Part shown: positions 6,063-13,667 of the stretch, piece by piece
Position numbering within the stretch: position 1 is the first letter of the stretch
How the letters are laid out: each line of letters opens with the position of its first letter
From: CAYGZL01 sp964354345
Lineage (GTDB): Bacteria > Chloroflexota > Anaerolineae > Anaerolineales > UBA4823
DNA length: 17,878 bases
Direction: 5' to 3'
NCBI GenBank assembly: GCA_964354345.1
Contig: CAYGZL010000110.1
Coordinates: forward strand, 1-17,878
The notes under the pieces: model-generated
The model's database searches: none
Seen by the model: only the letters and a program-made list of their open reading frames with translations
What the model was told of the DNA's origin: nothing
Translations under genes and position numbers: made by a program

Positions 6063-7319
6063 ATGGAAACCACAGCAACTACAACCCCAATCCAGTATTA
6101 TCTTGGCGAACAAGCCATTGAAAATTTGATCCAGTATTGCCAGGCACATTATTACCACCAGTTTTACCTGATCGCCGACCATAACACCTATGCTGCCCTG
6201 GGGCAACAGGTCGATACAGCTTTGAGATCCCAAAATTGGGATGTGCGTACTTTGGTTTTCTCGGAAGCCGCAGTCGTCCCAGATGAAAAATTTATCGTCA
6301 AAGTGCTGAACCAAGCAGATCAAGTCGAACGTGTTTACATCGTAGTAGGTTCCGGAACATTGACTGATATTACACGTTTCGTCAGCCATCGCACCCACCG
6401 ACCATTTATCTCTCTCCCCACCGCAGCCTCAGTAGACGGGTATACCTCACCAAGCTCCTCGTTGGTCTTGGAAAACCTGAAAGTGACGGTAATATCACAG
6501 CCACCGATCGCAATTTTTGTTGATTTACCAACCCTTATCGCCGCCCCGCACCGTCTGACTGCTTCGGGATTTGGCGATATGCTGGGGAAATATATCGCAC
6601 TGGCTGACTGGCAACTCGGTTACTTGCTTTGGGAGGAACCCTATGATGCCGGCATCGCGGCGCGTGTGCGCCGCACCCTGACCAGTTGCATGCAAGCCGC
6701 TCTGGAAATCGGCCGTTCTACCCCCGAAGGTATTCGAATTTTAATAGATGGCTTGATCGAATCGGGCATGTGTATGCTCGAATTTGGTAATTCACGCCCG
6801 GCGGCTGCCGCTGAACATTATCTGTCACATTACCTGGAGCTAAAATTACTCCAGGAGGGCCGTCCGGCAGTCTTACATGGCGCCAAGGTTGGAATGTCTT
6901 CCATCCTGGTCGCGGGTCTGTATGCTCAATTACGCCGGCTTGATCGCGCTGCAGCCATTCAGTTGTTGGAAGCCTCTCCCTTTCCTGAGCGAGATCAAGA
7001 AGAACAAAAAATTAAAAATGCTTTTCCAGCGATTGCTGATCATCTACTCCATGAACAGAGGTACTTTCTTGACCTGGCATACCACGGATGGGATGACCTT
7101 AAACAACGCATCCTGTACCATTGGGAGGCGATCCAGAACATAGCCGCCCAGGTACCGACGCCAGCTCATATGGCTTCATTACTCCGCCAGGCGGGTGGTG
7201 CAACCGAACCAGGCGAGTTGGGTCTAAACGACGGCGAAGTCCAACTTGCATTAAACCACGCTCACTATTTACGCAACCGTTTCACAATATCCAAACTCAA
7301 ATGGATCCTGCATTGGTAA
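6063..7319 (+). CDS. egsA: sn-glycerol-1-phosphate dehydrogenase, AraM/EgsA type
   Basis: Predicted to reduce dihydroxyacetone phosphate (DHAP) to sn-glycerol-1-phosphate with NAD(P)H, as in Bacillus AraM. The 418-residue protein has the iron/zinc alcohol dehydrogenase fold. The dinucleotide site is VGSGTLTDITRF (95-106), followed by the family signature PTAASVDGYTS (119-129). Metal ligands are expected at D172 (in GFGDMLGKY), H252 (in AEHYLSH) and H272 (in LHGAKVG). No ribosome binding site is obvious before ATG 6063. In Bacillus subtilis AraM sits with an AraL phosphatase and the class II enzyme AraD; here two class II aldolases and an AraL-like phosphatase are in the same cluster. It could handle DHAP released by those aldolases. 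Archaeal-type lipid synthesis is less likely because no prenyltransferase is nearby. Confidence 0.9.
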   Translation: METTATTTPIQYYLGEQAIENLIQYCQAHYYHQFYLIADHNTYAALGQQVDTALRSQNWDVRTLVFSEAAVVPDEKFIVKVLNQADQVERVYIVVGSGTLTDITRFVSHRTHRPFISLPTAASVDGYTSPSSSLVLENLKVTVISQPPIAIFVDLPTLIAAPHRLTASGFGDMLGKYIALADWQLGYLLWEEPYDAGIAARVRRTLTSCMQAALEIGRSTPEGIRILIDGLIESGMCMLEFGNSRPAAAAEHYLSHYLELKLLQEGRPAVLHGAKVGMSSILVAGLYAQLRRLDRAAAIQLLEASPFPERDQEEQKIKNAFPAIADHLLHEQRYFLDLAYHGWDDLKQRILYHWEAIQNIAAQVPTPAHMASLLRQAGGATEPGELGLNDGEVQLALNHAHYLRNRFTISKLKWILHW

Positions 7320-7334
7320 TCTGGAGTTGCTATT

Positions 7335-8159
7335 ATGCCAATAGAATCCCCTTTTCCTGAACTCGATGAATTTCTATCCTGGATGGGCGAGGCTGGTTTT
7401 CGACTATCAGAAATTGAAGCCAGTGAAGGCGCAGCCGGCAATATCTCAGTCTGCCTGGGCTGGCCGGTAGAACCACGACGCCGTTTCCCCTTTAGTGAAA
7501 CCCTTGATCTACCTTTGTGTGTGCCCGAACTGTCTGGGATGACCCTACTCATCAGCGGATCTGGTCGGCGCCTGCGCGATATTAATCAAGAGCCCACTGC
7601 GAATCTCGGTTGCCTGGTGATCACCGAAGGCGGATGTACTGGTACATTATATACCTCACCAAGTCGCCTCTTTGCTCACTTGACCAGCGAGTTGAATTCT
7701 CACCTGGCGGTTCACTGTGACCAGATCAAAACATCCCAAACAAACTTCCACGCAGTTGTGCATGCCCAACCACGTCATTTGACCTATTTGAGCCACATCC
7801 CGCGCTACCAAAACCAGCAATATTTAAACCGGCACTTATTACGCTGGGAACCAGAAACGATCATAAACCTACCAGAAGGTATTGGTTTTATCCCGTTCTT
7901 CGTTCCTGGGTCGGCTGAGTTAATGGACGCGACTCTGAAAGCGCTCCACCAACACCGGGTAATCGTATGGTCAAAACATGGCGTAGTGGCTCGTTCGGAC
8001 ATGTCCATTAAACGCGCAGTGGATCGGATCGAATATGCTGAGACTGCCGCCAGCTATGAATACCTGAACCTGATGGCTGGTGAATTATCTGAAGGTTTGA
8101 GCGAGTCGGAAATCCACGCCATCTGCCAGGCCTTCGATGTACAGCAATCTTTCTTCTAA
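7335..8159 (+). CDS. Class II aldolase, rhamnulose-1-phosphate aldolase-like (RhaD-like)
   Basis: Metal-dependent aldolase fold, expected to split a 1-phosphoketose into DHAP and an aldehyde. The length of 274 residues equals E. coli RhaD. Shared landmarks are EGAAGNIS (31-38), ISGSGRRLRD with PTANLG (73-92), TSEL with catalytic E119, and PEGIGFIPFFVPGS (180-193). WSKHGVV holds metal ligand H215. The metal pair HxH of E. coli (H141/H143) is H143-A-Q145 here, so one ligand is glutamine; this could change metal affinity or substrate. The start ATG 7335 has GGAG 8 bases upstream and lies 15 bp after egsA. No rhamnose isomerase or rhamnulokinase is nearby, so the true substrate is probably not rhamnulose-1-phosphate. 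Confidence 0.82.
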   Translation: MPIESPFPELDEFLSWMGEAGFRLSEIEASEGAAGNISVCLGWPVEPRRRFPFSETLDLPLCVPELSGMTLLISGSGRRLRDINQEPTANLGCLVITEGGCTGTLYTSPSRLFAHLTSELNSHLAVHCDQIKTSQTNFHAVVHAQPRHLTYLSHIPRYQNQQYLNRHLLRWEPETIINLPEGIGFIPFFVPGSAELMDATLKALHQHRVIVWSKHGVVARSDMSIKRAVDRIEYAETAASYEYLNLMAGELSEGLSESEIHAICQAFDVQQSFF

Positions 8160-8186
8160 ACCGATCCATATAGATCAACGGGAGCC

Positions 8187-8906
8187 ATGATGAGTCTTTT
8201 CAATAAATATTCGGACGCGATTACCACTTTTGTGGCTGTGTGCCAGCGGTTGGCGCAACTTCAATACGTGACCAGCAGCGGCGGCAACCTGGCCTGGAAA
8301 CTGGAGAACGACCTGCTGCTCATTACTCCAACCAAAATGTATAAAGGCGATATTCTGGCAACCGACCTGGTGTTCGTTAATTTATCCGGCAAAGTGATCG
8401 AGGGTCGCCGTAAACCCACGGGGGAGTTACCGATGTACCTGAAATTCTATCAATCACGACCTGATATCCAGTCCGTTATCCATTGCCACCCGCATTCTGT
8501 TTGCGCAATGTCGATAATGAAAGGCGTGAACTGGTTAGCGCGCCCCTTGTTTCCAGAACCGACGATCGAGGCTGGACCGGTGCCAATTGTACCTTATGCT
8601 GAGCCGTTGACAGAAAAACTGGCCCAAAATTTTGAACCCTTCCTGCCTCGCTATGATAGTTTCATGATGGAAAATCATGGCCTGGTGACGATGAGCCGTG
8701 ACGATATTAAAGCGGCCTTAATGAATACAGAACTGCTCGAATCGACAGCTCGGTCAATCCTGATGGCGCTTAGTAGCGGTGAAATCCAGGAGTTACCCCG
8801 CCAGGCGGTTGAAGATTTAAGCAACGTAATGAAAACTCGCAGCCTGCAGCTGATGGGCGCGCCGGGCGTTAATCCTTCCCTGGTCTCGCTATATTACCAT
8901 GAGTGA
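8187..8906 (+). CDS. Class II aldolase, fuculose-phosphate aldolase/AraD-like
   Basis: Second class II aldolase/epimerase of the cluster, 239 residues. The family landmarks are intact: SSGGNLAWK (30-38), LLITPTKMYKG (44-54), TGELPMY with acid E80, and IHCHPHS with metal ligands H99 and H101. ENHG gives the third ligand, H164. Reactions in this family are aldol cleavage of fuculose-, ribulose- or threonate-type phosphates, or 4-epimerisation as in AraD. The typical AraD C-terminal residues cannot be judged by eye, so aldolase is preferred but not certain. ATG 8187 and ATG 8190 are adjacent; GGGAG (8180-8184) fits 8190 better, so the protein may be one residue shorter. It overlaps the next gene by 8 bp. 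Unlike its RhaD-like neighbour its HxH motif is complete. Confidence 0.85.
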   Translation: MMSLFNKYSDAITTFVAVCQRLAQLQYVTSSGGNLAWKLENDLLLITPTKMYKGDILATDLVFVNLSGKVIEGRRKPTGELPMYLKFYQSRPDIQSVIHCHPHSVCAMSIMKGVNWLARPLFPEPTIEAGPVPIVPYAEPLTEKLAQNFEPFLPRYDSFMMENHGLVTMSRDDIKAALMNTELLESTARSILMALSSGEIQELPRQAVEDLSNVMKTRSLQLMGAPGVNPSLVSLYYHE

Positions 8907-10245
8907 TTATCGGATGAACCTGAGCGACCTGGAAACCCAGCTCAACGATTTCGATCCCGCCGTGCGTACTCGTGCATTACAGTCACTGGCGGAATTAGTT
9001 CAAACTGGCACAGTGACTCTCCCGATTGTAAAGGAGATTGTCAATCTACATTGCCATACGTTTTTCTCATTCAATGCTTACGGATATTCCCCCAGCGGCC
9101 TGGCATGGATGGCCCGGCAGCACAGCTTTATAGCTGTCGGCATGATAGATTTCGATGTGCTTGACGGTGTAGACGAATTCTTCTCAGCTTGTGAACTCTT
9201 GGGAGTGCGTGGCGGCGCAAGCCTGGAAACACGCACCTTCCTCCCAGAATTTTCCACGTACGAGATCAACTCGCCGGGTGAACCGGGTATTTACTACCAT
9301 ATGGGCATTGGGTTTACTTCCAGCGAGGCACCTGCCGAGGTCCAACCTATCCTGGATGGTTTACGCCAACGGGCAACCCAACGGAACCGGGAGATGCTGG
9401 CAAAGCTCAATCTGTTCCTGGCGCCCATACACGTGGATTACGATCATGATGTGTTGGTATTAACACCCAACGGAAATGCCACCGAGCGCCATATGTTAAC
9501 CGCCATGATTCTGGCGGTAGAAAACCAGGCAATCAACCCATCCAGCTTCTGGGCAGAAAAGCTTGGGATGCTCGAGACTCAAGTATCTACCCTGATGCAA
9601 GACTCTGCCCGATTCCAAAACCAGGTCCGTCTCAAATTGATGAAGCATGGCGGTGCCGGTTATGTTCAGCCGAATCCAGAGACATTTCCAACCGTTGATG
9701 AAGTGAATCACCTGACGACCGTATGCCAGGCTATACCTTGTGCCACCTGGCTGGATGGCGGATCCTTTGGCGAACAGGCCATGCCTGAGTTATTAGAGCT
9801 ACTAATTGGGAAAGGTATAGCCGCCCTCAACATCATCCCAGACCGGAACTGGAACCTCACCGATCTGGATGTAAAGCGTACGAAAGTAAATAAGTTGTAT
9901 GAGGTAGTAAGGCTGGCGGGCGAGTTGGATTTACCCATCATCGTCGGTACCGAAATGAACTCACCCGGTCAAAAGATGGTAGATGATTTTGATGCACCCG
10001 AACTGGCACCCGTCCGACAGGTATTTCTGGCAGGCGCTTATTTCTTATGTGGTCATACGATCCTACAGAGAGTCGCCGGATTGGGTTATCAAAGCTCTTG
10101 GGCGCAGGCGTACTTTCCTTCCCGTCACGAGCGTAACGCCTTTTTTATACAGGTTGGCCAACTATTTACACCCGGAGATGTAGCCTGGAACCGGCTTCGG
10201 CAGCTTACGACGGAGGCAACACCAGCGGAGATTCTTGGCCTTTAA
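8899..10245 (+). CDS. PHP-domain protein with diverged metal site, unknown substrate
   Basis: 448 residues. After an N-terminal helical segment (1-45) comes a PHP-type start, VNLHCHTFFSFNAYGYSP (48-65), with HxH at H51/H53. PHP proteins are trinuclear metal phosphoesterases such as HisK histidinol phosphatase. Later motifs are altered. The usual TDHD position reads MIDFDVLDG (82-90), with Phe for His. SLETRTF (108-114) supplies the acid E110, and YHMGIGF may supply H134. Near the end GTEMNSPGQK stands where GSDAH is usual. A middle insert (about 145-330) has no motif I recognise. It overlaps the aldolase by 8 bp, and an in-frame ATG at 8914 is an alternative start. In this setting a sugar-phosphate phosphatase or lactonase-like role is possible; the altered ligands make either uncertain. 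Confidence 0.75.
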   Translation: MSDYRMNLSDLETQLNDFDPAVRTRALQSLAELVQTGTVTLPIVKEIVNLHCHTFFSFNAYGYSPSGLAWMARQHSFIAVGMIDFDVLDGVDEFFSACELLGVRGGASLETRTFLPEFSTYEINSPGEPGIYYHMGIGFTSSEAPAEVQPILDGLRQRATQRNREMLAKLNLFLAPIHVDYDHDVLVLTPNGNATERHMLTAMILAVENQAINPSSFWAEKLGMLETQVSTLMQDSARFQNQVRLKLMKHGGAGYVQPNPETFPTVDEVNHLTTVCQAIPCATWLDGGSFGEQAMPELLELLIGKGIAALNIIPDRNWNLTDLDVKRTKVNKLYEVVRLAGELDLPIIVGTEMNSPGQKMVDDFDAPELAPVRQVFLAGAYFLCGHTILQRVAGLGYQSSWAQAYFPSRHERNAFFIQVGQLFTPGDVAWNRLRQLTTEATPAEILGL

Positions 10246-10278
10246 AACCGGCCATCAACTAGACCTCAGGAGACATGT

Positions 10279-11988
10279 ATGACAGATCCTTTAGCTCAAT
10301 ACCGGCGTGCCGACGCACCTTTACCGCAAACTTACCAGTTCTGGCCTTTGTATGGCGCAGGATTGGAGAATCTGGGTAAAGATGGCCATCCGATTGAAGC
10401 ACCCATGCCCGCCTTCGGTGCAGATGAATTGCTTATCCGACATGATGCTTGCGGTTTGTGCTTCTCGGATACTAAGGTGATTGCACAGGGCCAAAACCAT
10501 CCTCGTATAACGCGGGATATGAAGGAGGAGCCAGTCATTCTGGGACACGAGGTTTCTATGACAGTCGTCGGCGTGGGAATAAATTTACGTGACCAGTACC
10601 AGATTGGCGACCGTCTGACCCTGGAGACAGATGTGGTATATCAGGGTGTTCCCCTGGCGTATGGCTATATGCTGCAAGGCGGTCTGTCGCAATATTCCGT
10701 GATTGACAAGCGGATAATTTATAGCGATGATGGCAACTATTTGATCCGTGTCAACCCAGAACGCAGTTATTCTGAAATCGCTTTAACAGAACCCTGGGCC
10801 TGTGTTGTGGCGGCGTACTGCCTGGAATATCGCACAGGGATTAAGAACGGAGGGACAGCCTGGTTCATTGGAACAGGTGTGGAAGGCTCCTTTATCATCA
10901 GCTCTGGATTCGATAGCGACTCTCATCCAGCGCGGATCTGGCTGACGAAGGTCCCGAGTGAATTCACCACCTGGTTGCGTATCCGGGCAACTGAGCTAAA
11001 TATCGAGGTATACGACGTTCCTGATATCTCAATCACACCCACGCAGTTCGTGGATGATATTGTCATCTTTGGCGCTGACGCTGATCTGGTTGAAAAAGTA
11101 AGTCCACACCTGGATCAATTCGGTATTCTGGCAATCTTAGCCAACAAGCCCTTTTCGCGCAACCTGAATATTGATGTCGGGCGGGTCCATTATCACCGCT
11201 GGCTTTATGTGGGTACCACAAGTAATGACATTACCCGGGCTTACATGGCTGTCCCGGTGCGCGCCAATCTCAAAGCGGGTGGCAAGGCTCTATTCGTTGG
11301 TGCAGGGGGGCCAATGGGTCGGATGCATGTTCAACGCGCGATCCAATTTTCAAATCCTCCCTCACTGATCGTTTGCTCAGATGTAAGTGATATGCGTTTA
11401 GCAGAATTGTGTGAGACCTTTGCCAAGGAAGCCCAAGATAAAGGTATTGAATTCATTTGCGTCAATCCGATGAATCATGAAGCTTACGCCGCGATTATGG
11501 CGCGCTTCTTACCGCCCGGTTTTGACGATGTCATTGTTATGGCGCCCATCCCAGCTGTGATCTCTGAGGCATCTACCTGCCTGGCGCAAAATGGCGTGAT
11601 GAATGTCTTTGCAGGTGTGGCTCGGGGAACTCTTGTAAGCTTGAACCTGAGTGATGCATATTTGAAGAATACACGTGTAATTGGTCATTCGGCTTCTCTG
11701 ATGCGCGACATGCAGCTCGTGATTGAAAAGACTGATGCGGGTGAGCTTTCACCTGAGCGACAGGTGGCTGCAATTGGTTCGTTGAGCGCTGCCCGGGATG
11801 GTCTGAAGGCTGTCAAGGATGCTACATTAGCTGGAAAAGTCGTTATCTATCCGCATATTAAGGAATTTCCACTCACCCCAATAAGTGAGTTAAAGGATAA
11901 ACTACCCTCAGTCTATGCATTACTTAAAGGTGGGCGCGAGTGGACGAAGGCAGCCGAGGAAGAATTCCTGCGTTTGATGCTGCCTTGA
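10279..11988 (+). CDS. Zinc-type (MDR) dehydrogenase with two Rossmann-like segments, SorE-like
   Basis: A 569-residue medium-chain dehydrogenase, about 200 longer than usual. The catalytic domain shows CGLCFSDTKV (58-67; zinc ligand C61), ILGHEVSMTVVGVG (87-100; H90-E91) and LTEPWACVVAAY (169-180). The four-cysteine structural-zinc loop is absent. Two glycine-rich dinucleotide-type motifs follow: GTGVEG (198-203) in a segment to about 310, and GAGGPMG (341-347) in a second segment to about 460. The second is followed by ICSD-type strand ends and looks like the working NAD(P) site. The nearest described role I can suggest is L-sorbose-1-phosphate reductase (SorE), which makes sorbitol-6-phosphate, because an SrlD-like enzyme is encoded 12 bp downstream. 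That is context-based. AGGAGA at 10268-10273 supports the ATG. Confidence 0.78.
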   Translation: MTDPLAQYRRADAPLPQTYQFWPLYGAGLENLGKDGHPIEAPMPAFGADELLIRHDACGLCFSDTKVIAQGQNHPRITRDMKEEPVILGHEVSMTVVGVGINLRDQYQIGDRLTLETDVVYQGVPLAYGYMLQGGLSQYSVIDKRIIYSDDGNYLIRVNPERSYSEIALTEPWACVVAAYCLEYRTGIKNGGTAWFIGTGVEGSFIISSGFDSDSHPARIWLTKVPSEFTTWLRIRATELNIEVYDVPDISITPTQFVDDIVIFGADADLVEKVSPHLDQFGILAILANKPFSRNLNIDVGRVHYHRWLYVGTTSNDITRAYMAVPVRANLKAGGKALFVGAGGPMGRMHVQRAIQFSNPPSLIVCSDVSDMRLAELCETFAKEAQDKGIEFICVNPMNHEAYAAIMARFLPPGFDDVIVMAPIPAVISEASTCLAQNGVMNVFAGVARGTLVSLNLSDAYLKNTRVIGHSASLMRDMQLVIEKTDAGELSPERQVAAIGSLSAARDGLKAVKDATLAGKVVIYPHIKEFPLTPISELKDKLPSVYALLKGGREWTKAAEEEFLRLMLP

Positions 11989-12000
11989 ACAGGAGGAATA

Positions 12001-12801
12001 ATGGATCTATTACTTCAAGATCGAGTTGCCTTAGTTACCGGAGGCGCCCAGGGATTAGGGCAGGCAATCTGCCTGCGACTGGCTCAAGCAGGTTGTCATG
12101 TCGCTGTCGCAGATCTGAACGCACCAAGCGCAATTACAACAGCTCATCTGGTCACCGAAACAACAGGTCGCCGGGCGATTGCCATCAAGGTAGATGTAAC
12201 AGACGAAGCCCAGGTAGTAACGATGGTCGAGCGTACCATCCAGGAGTTTGGTCGCCTGGATATCCTGGTTTCCAACGCTGGGATCCTCATAGCCGAAGAG
12301 ATCACTGAATTTCCTGCGGAGAAATGGCGCGCAGTGATGAATGTCAACCTGTTCGGCTATTTCCTGACAGCCAAACACGCTGCCAGGGTGATGAAATCCC
12401 AGAAAAAAGGCGTTATTATCCAGATCAACTCAAAATCTGGCAAGAAGGGCAGCTTCAAAAATTCGGCTTATGCCGCCTCAAAGTTTGGGGGGATTGGTCT
12501 GACACAGAGTATTGCGTTGGATCTGGCGGAGGAAGGGATTCGCGTCAACGCGATCTGCCCGGGTAATTTACTGGATTCGCCTCTTTGGATTGAAGGTTCA
12601 CACTCGCTGTTCAAACAATACGCTCGCAACCGGGGAATTACTGAATCTGAAGTGCGCCAGAATTATATCAACCAGGTGCCAATGAAGCGCGGCTGTACGT
12701 ATGACGATGTATGCAACGTGGTTATCTTCCTCGCATCCGATCAATCCAGTTACATGACAGGTCAGGCAATCAATGTCACTGGCGGTCAGGAGATGCGCTA
12801 A
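12001..12801 (+). CDS. srlD: Sorbitol-6-phosphate 2-dehydrogenase-like SDR
   Basis: Short-chain dehydrogenase, 266 residues, expected to interconvert D-sorbitol-6-phosphate and fructose-6-phosphate with NAD. The cofactor motif is TGGAQGLG (13-20), with D38 favouring NAD. NAG is at 92-94, and the catalytic set is S144, Y157, K161. The C-terminal two-thirds closely follows E. coli SrlD: IIQINSKSGKKGS (139-151), FGGIGLTQSIALDLAEEGI, then GNLLDSP, VPMKRGCTYDDV and TGQAINVTGGQ. These shared blocks go beyond generic SDR motifs, so the specificity call is better than usual, though a related hexitol or pentitol phosphate is possible. The ribosome binding site AGGAGG (11991-11996) is the best in the cluster. 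The HAD gene follows with no gap. Confidence 0.85.
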   Translation: MDLLLQDRVALVTGGAQGLGQAICLRLAQAGCHVAVADLNAPSAITTAHLVTETTGRRAIAIKVDVTDEAQVVTMVERTIQEFGRLDILVSNAGILIAEEITEFPAEKWRAVMNVNLFGYFLTAKHAARVMKSQKKGVIIQINSKSGKKGSFKNSAYAASKFGGIGLTQSIALDLAEEGIRVNAICPGNLLDSPLWIEGSHSLFKQYARNRGITESEVRQNYINQVPMKRGCTYDDVCNVVIFLASDQSSYMTGQAINVTGGQEMR

Positions 12802-13611
12802 GTGATCGTCGCGCCATCCCGTCCTGTAGTTCGCCGGTATTACCCGGTCTATATCTTTGACCTGGATGGTACAGTGTATCTGGGTGATCATCTCTTGCCC
12901 ACAGCCGGCGATACAATCACTGCTTTACGCGCGCGAGGCAGCCGCACGGTTTTCATATCGAACAATCCCACCCACAGCCGCGCTGATTACGCAAAGAAAC
13001 TTACCCGGCTGGGCTTGCTGACATCCGAGGTAGATATCGTGAACTCCACCACGGTGATGGTCACCTTCTTGAGACAACATCTGCCGTACGCTCGTTTGTT
13101 CGTTATTGGCGAAGCTCCCCTGATTAACGAGTTACAAACAGCCGGTTTTGAGCTGACTGAGGAGGCCTGCAAGGTTGATGCTGTGATTGCCAGCTTTGAC
13201 CGCACTTTCGTTTATCGCAAGCTCCAAATCGCCTTCGACGCCATCCGTAGTGGAGCGCGTTTCTTCGCTACTAATAGTGACCGCTACTGTCCAGTGCCCG
13301 GTGGTGGGGAACCGGATGCTGCCGCTATCATTGCAGCCATCGAAGCCTGCACCAATGCCCACGTCGAAGTTGTGGTCGGTAAACCCTCGATTCACATGCT
13401 GACCGCTGTTCGTAGCCTGGTCAACCTGCCCCTCGAAGACTGCCTGGTGATTGGCGATCGTCTGGAAACGGATATAAGGATGGGTATGGAGGCTGAGATG
13501 GATTCGGCTTTGACTCTGACTGGCGCGACACGCGCTGAGGCCTTAACCGATTCACCCATTCAACCTACCTATGTTCTTAACCAACTGGGTGATCTGATAC
13601 CTGTAGGGTAA
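12802..13611 (+). CDS. HAD-superfamily phosphatase, NagD/AraL-like (type IIA)
   Basis: 269-residue sugar-phosphate phosphatase of the NagD/p-nitrophenylphosphatase group. Motif I is IFDLDGTVYLG (18-28), nucleophile D20 and acid D22. Motif II is FISNNPTHSRADYAKKL. The C2 cap follows, then VVVGKPS for motif III lysine and VIGDRLETDIRMG for motif IV acids. The layout matches Bacillus AraL, including the ATN(S/K)DR-type block (ATNSDRYCPVPGG). The GTG start at 12802 abuts the SDR stop, with AGGAG about 10 bases before it inside the SDR gene; no other start fits upstream of motif I. Like AraL next to AraM, it could dephosphorylate glycerol-1-phosphate or detoxify phosphorylated intermediates. It is the last gene of the sugar-phosphate cluster. 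Confidence 0.88.
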   Translation: MIVAPSRPVVRRYYPVYIFDLDGTVYLGDHLLPTAGDTITALRARGSRTVFISNNPTHSRADYAKKLTRLGLLTSEVDIVNSTTVMVTFLRQHLPYARLFVIGEAPLINELQTAGFELTEEACKVDAVIASFDRTFVYRKLQIAFDAIRSGARFFATNSDRYCPVPGGGEPDAAAIIAAIEACTNAHVEVVVGKPSIHMLTAVRSLVNLPLEDCLVIGDRLETDIRMGMEAEMDSALTLTGATRAEALTDSPIQPTYVLNQLGDLIPVG

Positions 13612-13619
13612 TCAGATCA
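13590..13619 (+). other. 9-bp perfect inverted repeat across the HAD stop codon
   Basis: TGATCTGAT (13590-13598) pairs perfectly with ATCAGATCA (13611-13619) around a 12-base loop containing the stop codon's first bases. No T tract follows (GCGCGCACC), so it is not a standard intrinsic terminator. It marks the end of the sugar-phosphate cluster and might stabilise the mRNA 3' end or slow transcription before the dehydrogenase genes. Confidence 0.45.
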
Positions 13620-13649
13620 GCGCGCACCAGGAATACAAATTTGTTTTAC

Positions 13650-13654
13650 GGAGG
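13650..13654 (+). promoter_or_regulatory. Ribosome binding site of the fused E1 gene
   Basis: GGAGG, 13 bases before the ATG at 13668. The frame is open further up to a TTG at 13641, but that start would place this perfect Shine-Dalgarno inside the coding region, so ATG 13668 is chosen. A 10-bp palindrome ACAAATTTGT (13635-13644) lies just before it and could be an operator. I see no convincing promoter between 13612 and 13667. Confidence 0.65.
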
Positions 13655-13667
13655 TAATCTTTTAACA

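Noticed and set aside
6018..6398. 126-residue - strand reading frame antisense to egsA
   Set aside because: No protein motif; it lies fully opposite well-supported coding sequence and has no ribosome binding site of note.
11940..12308. 122-residue + strand frame bridging the MDR and SDR genes
   Set aside because: Arg/Ser/Gly-rich shadow overlapping two clear genes in other frames.
13641..13667. TTG start nine codons upstream for the fused E1
   Set aside because: The GGAGG ribosome binding site would be inside the coding region; ATG 13668 is the natural start.
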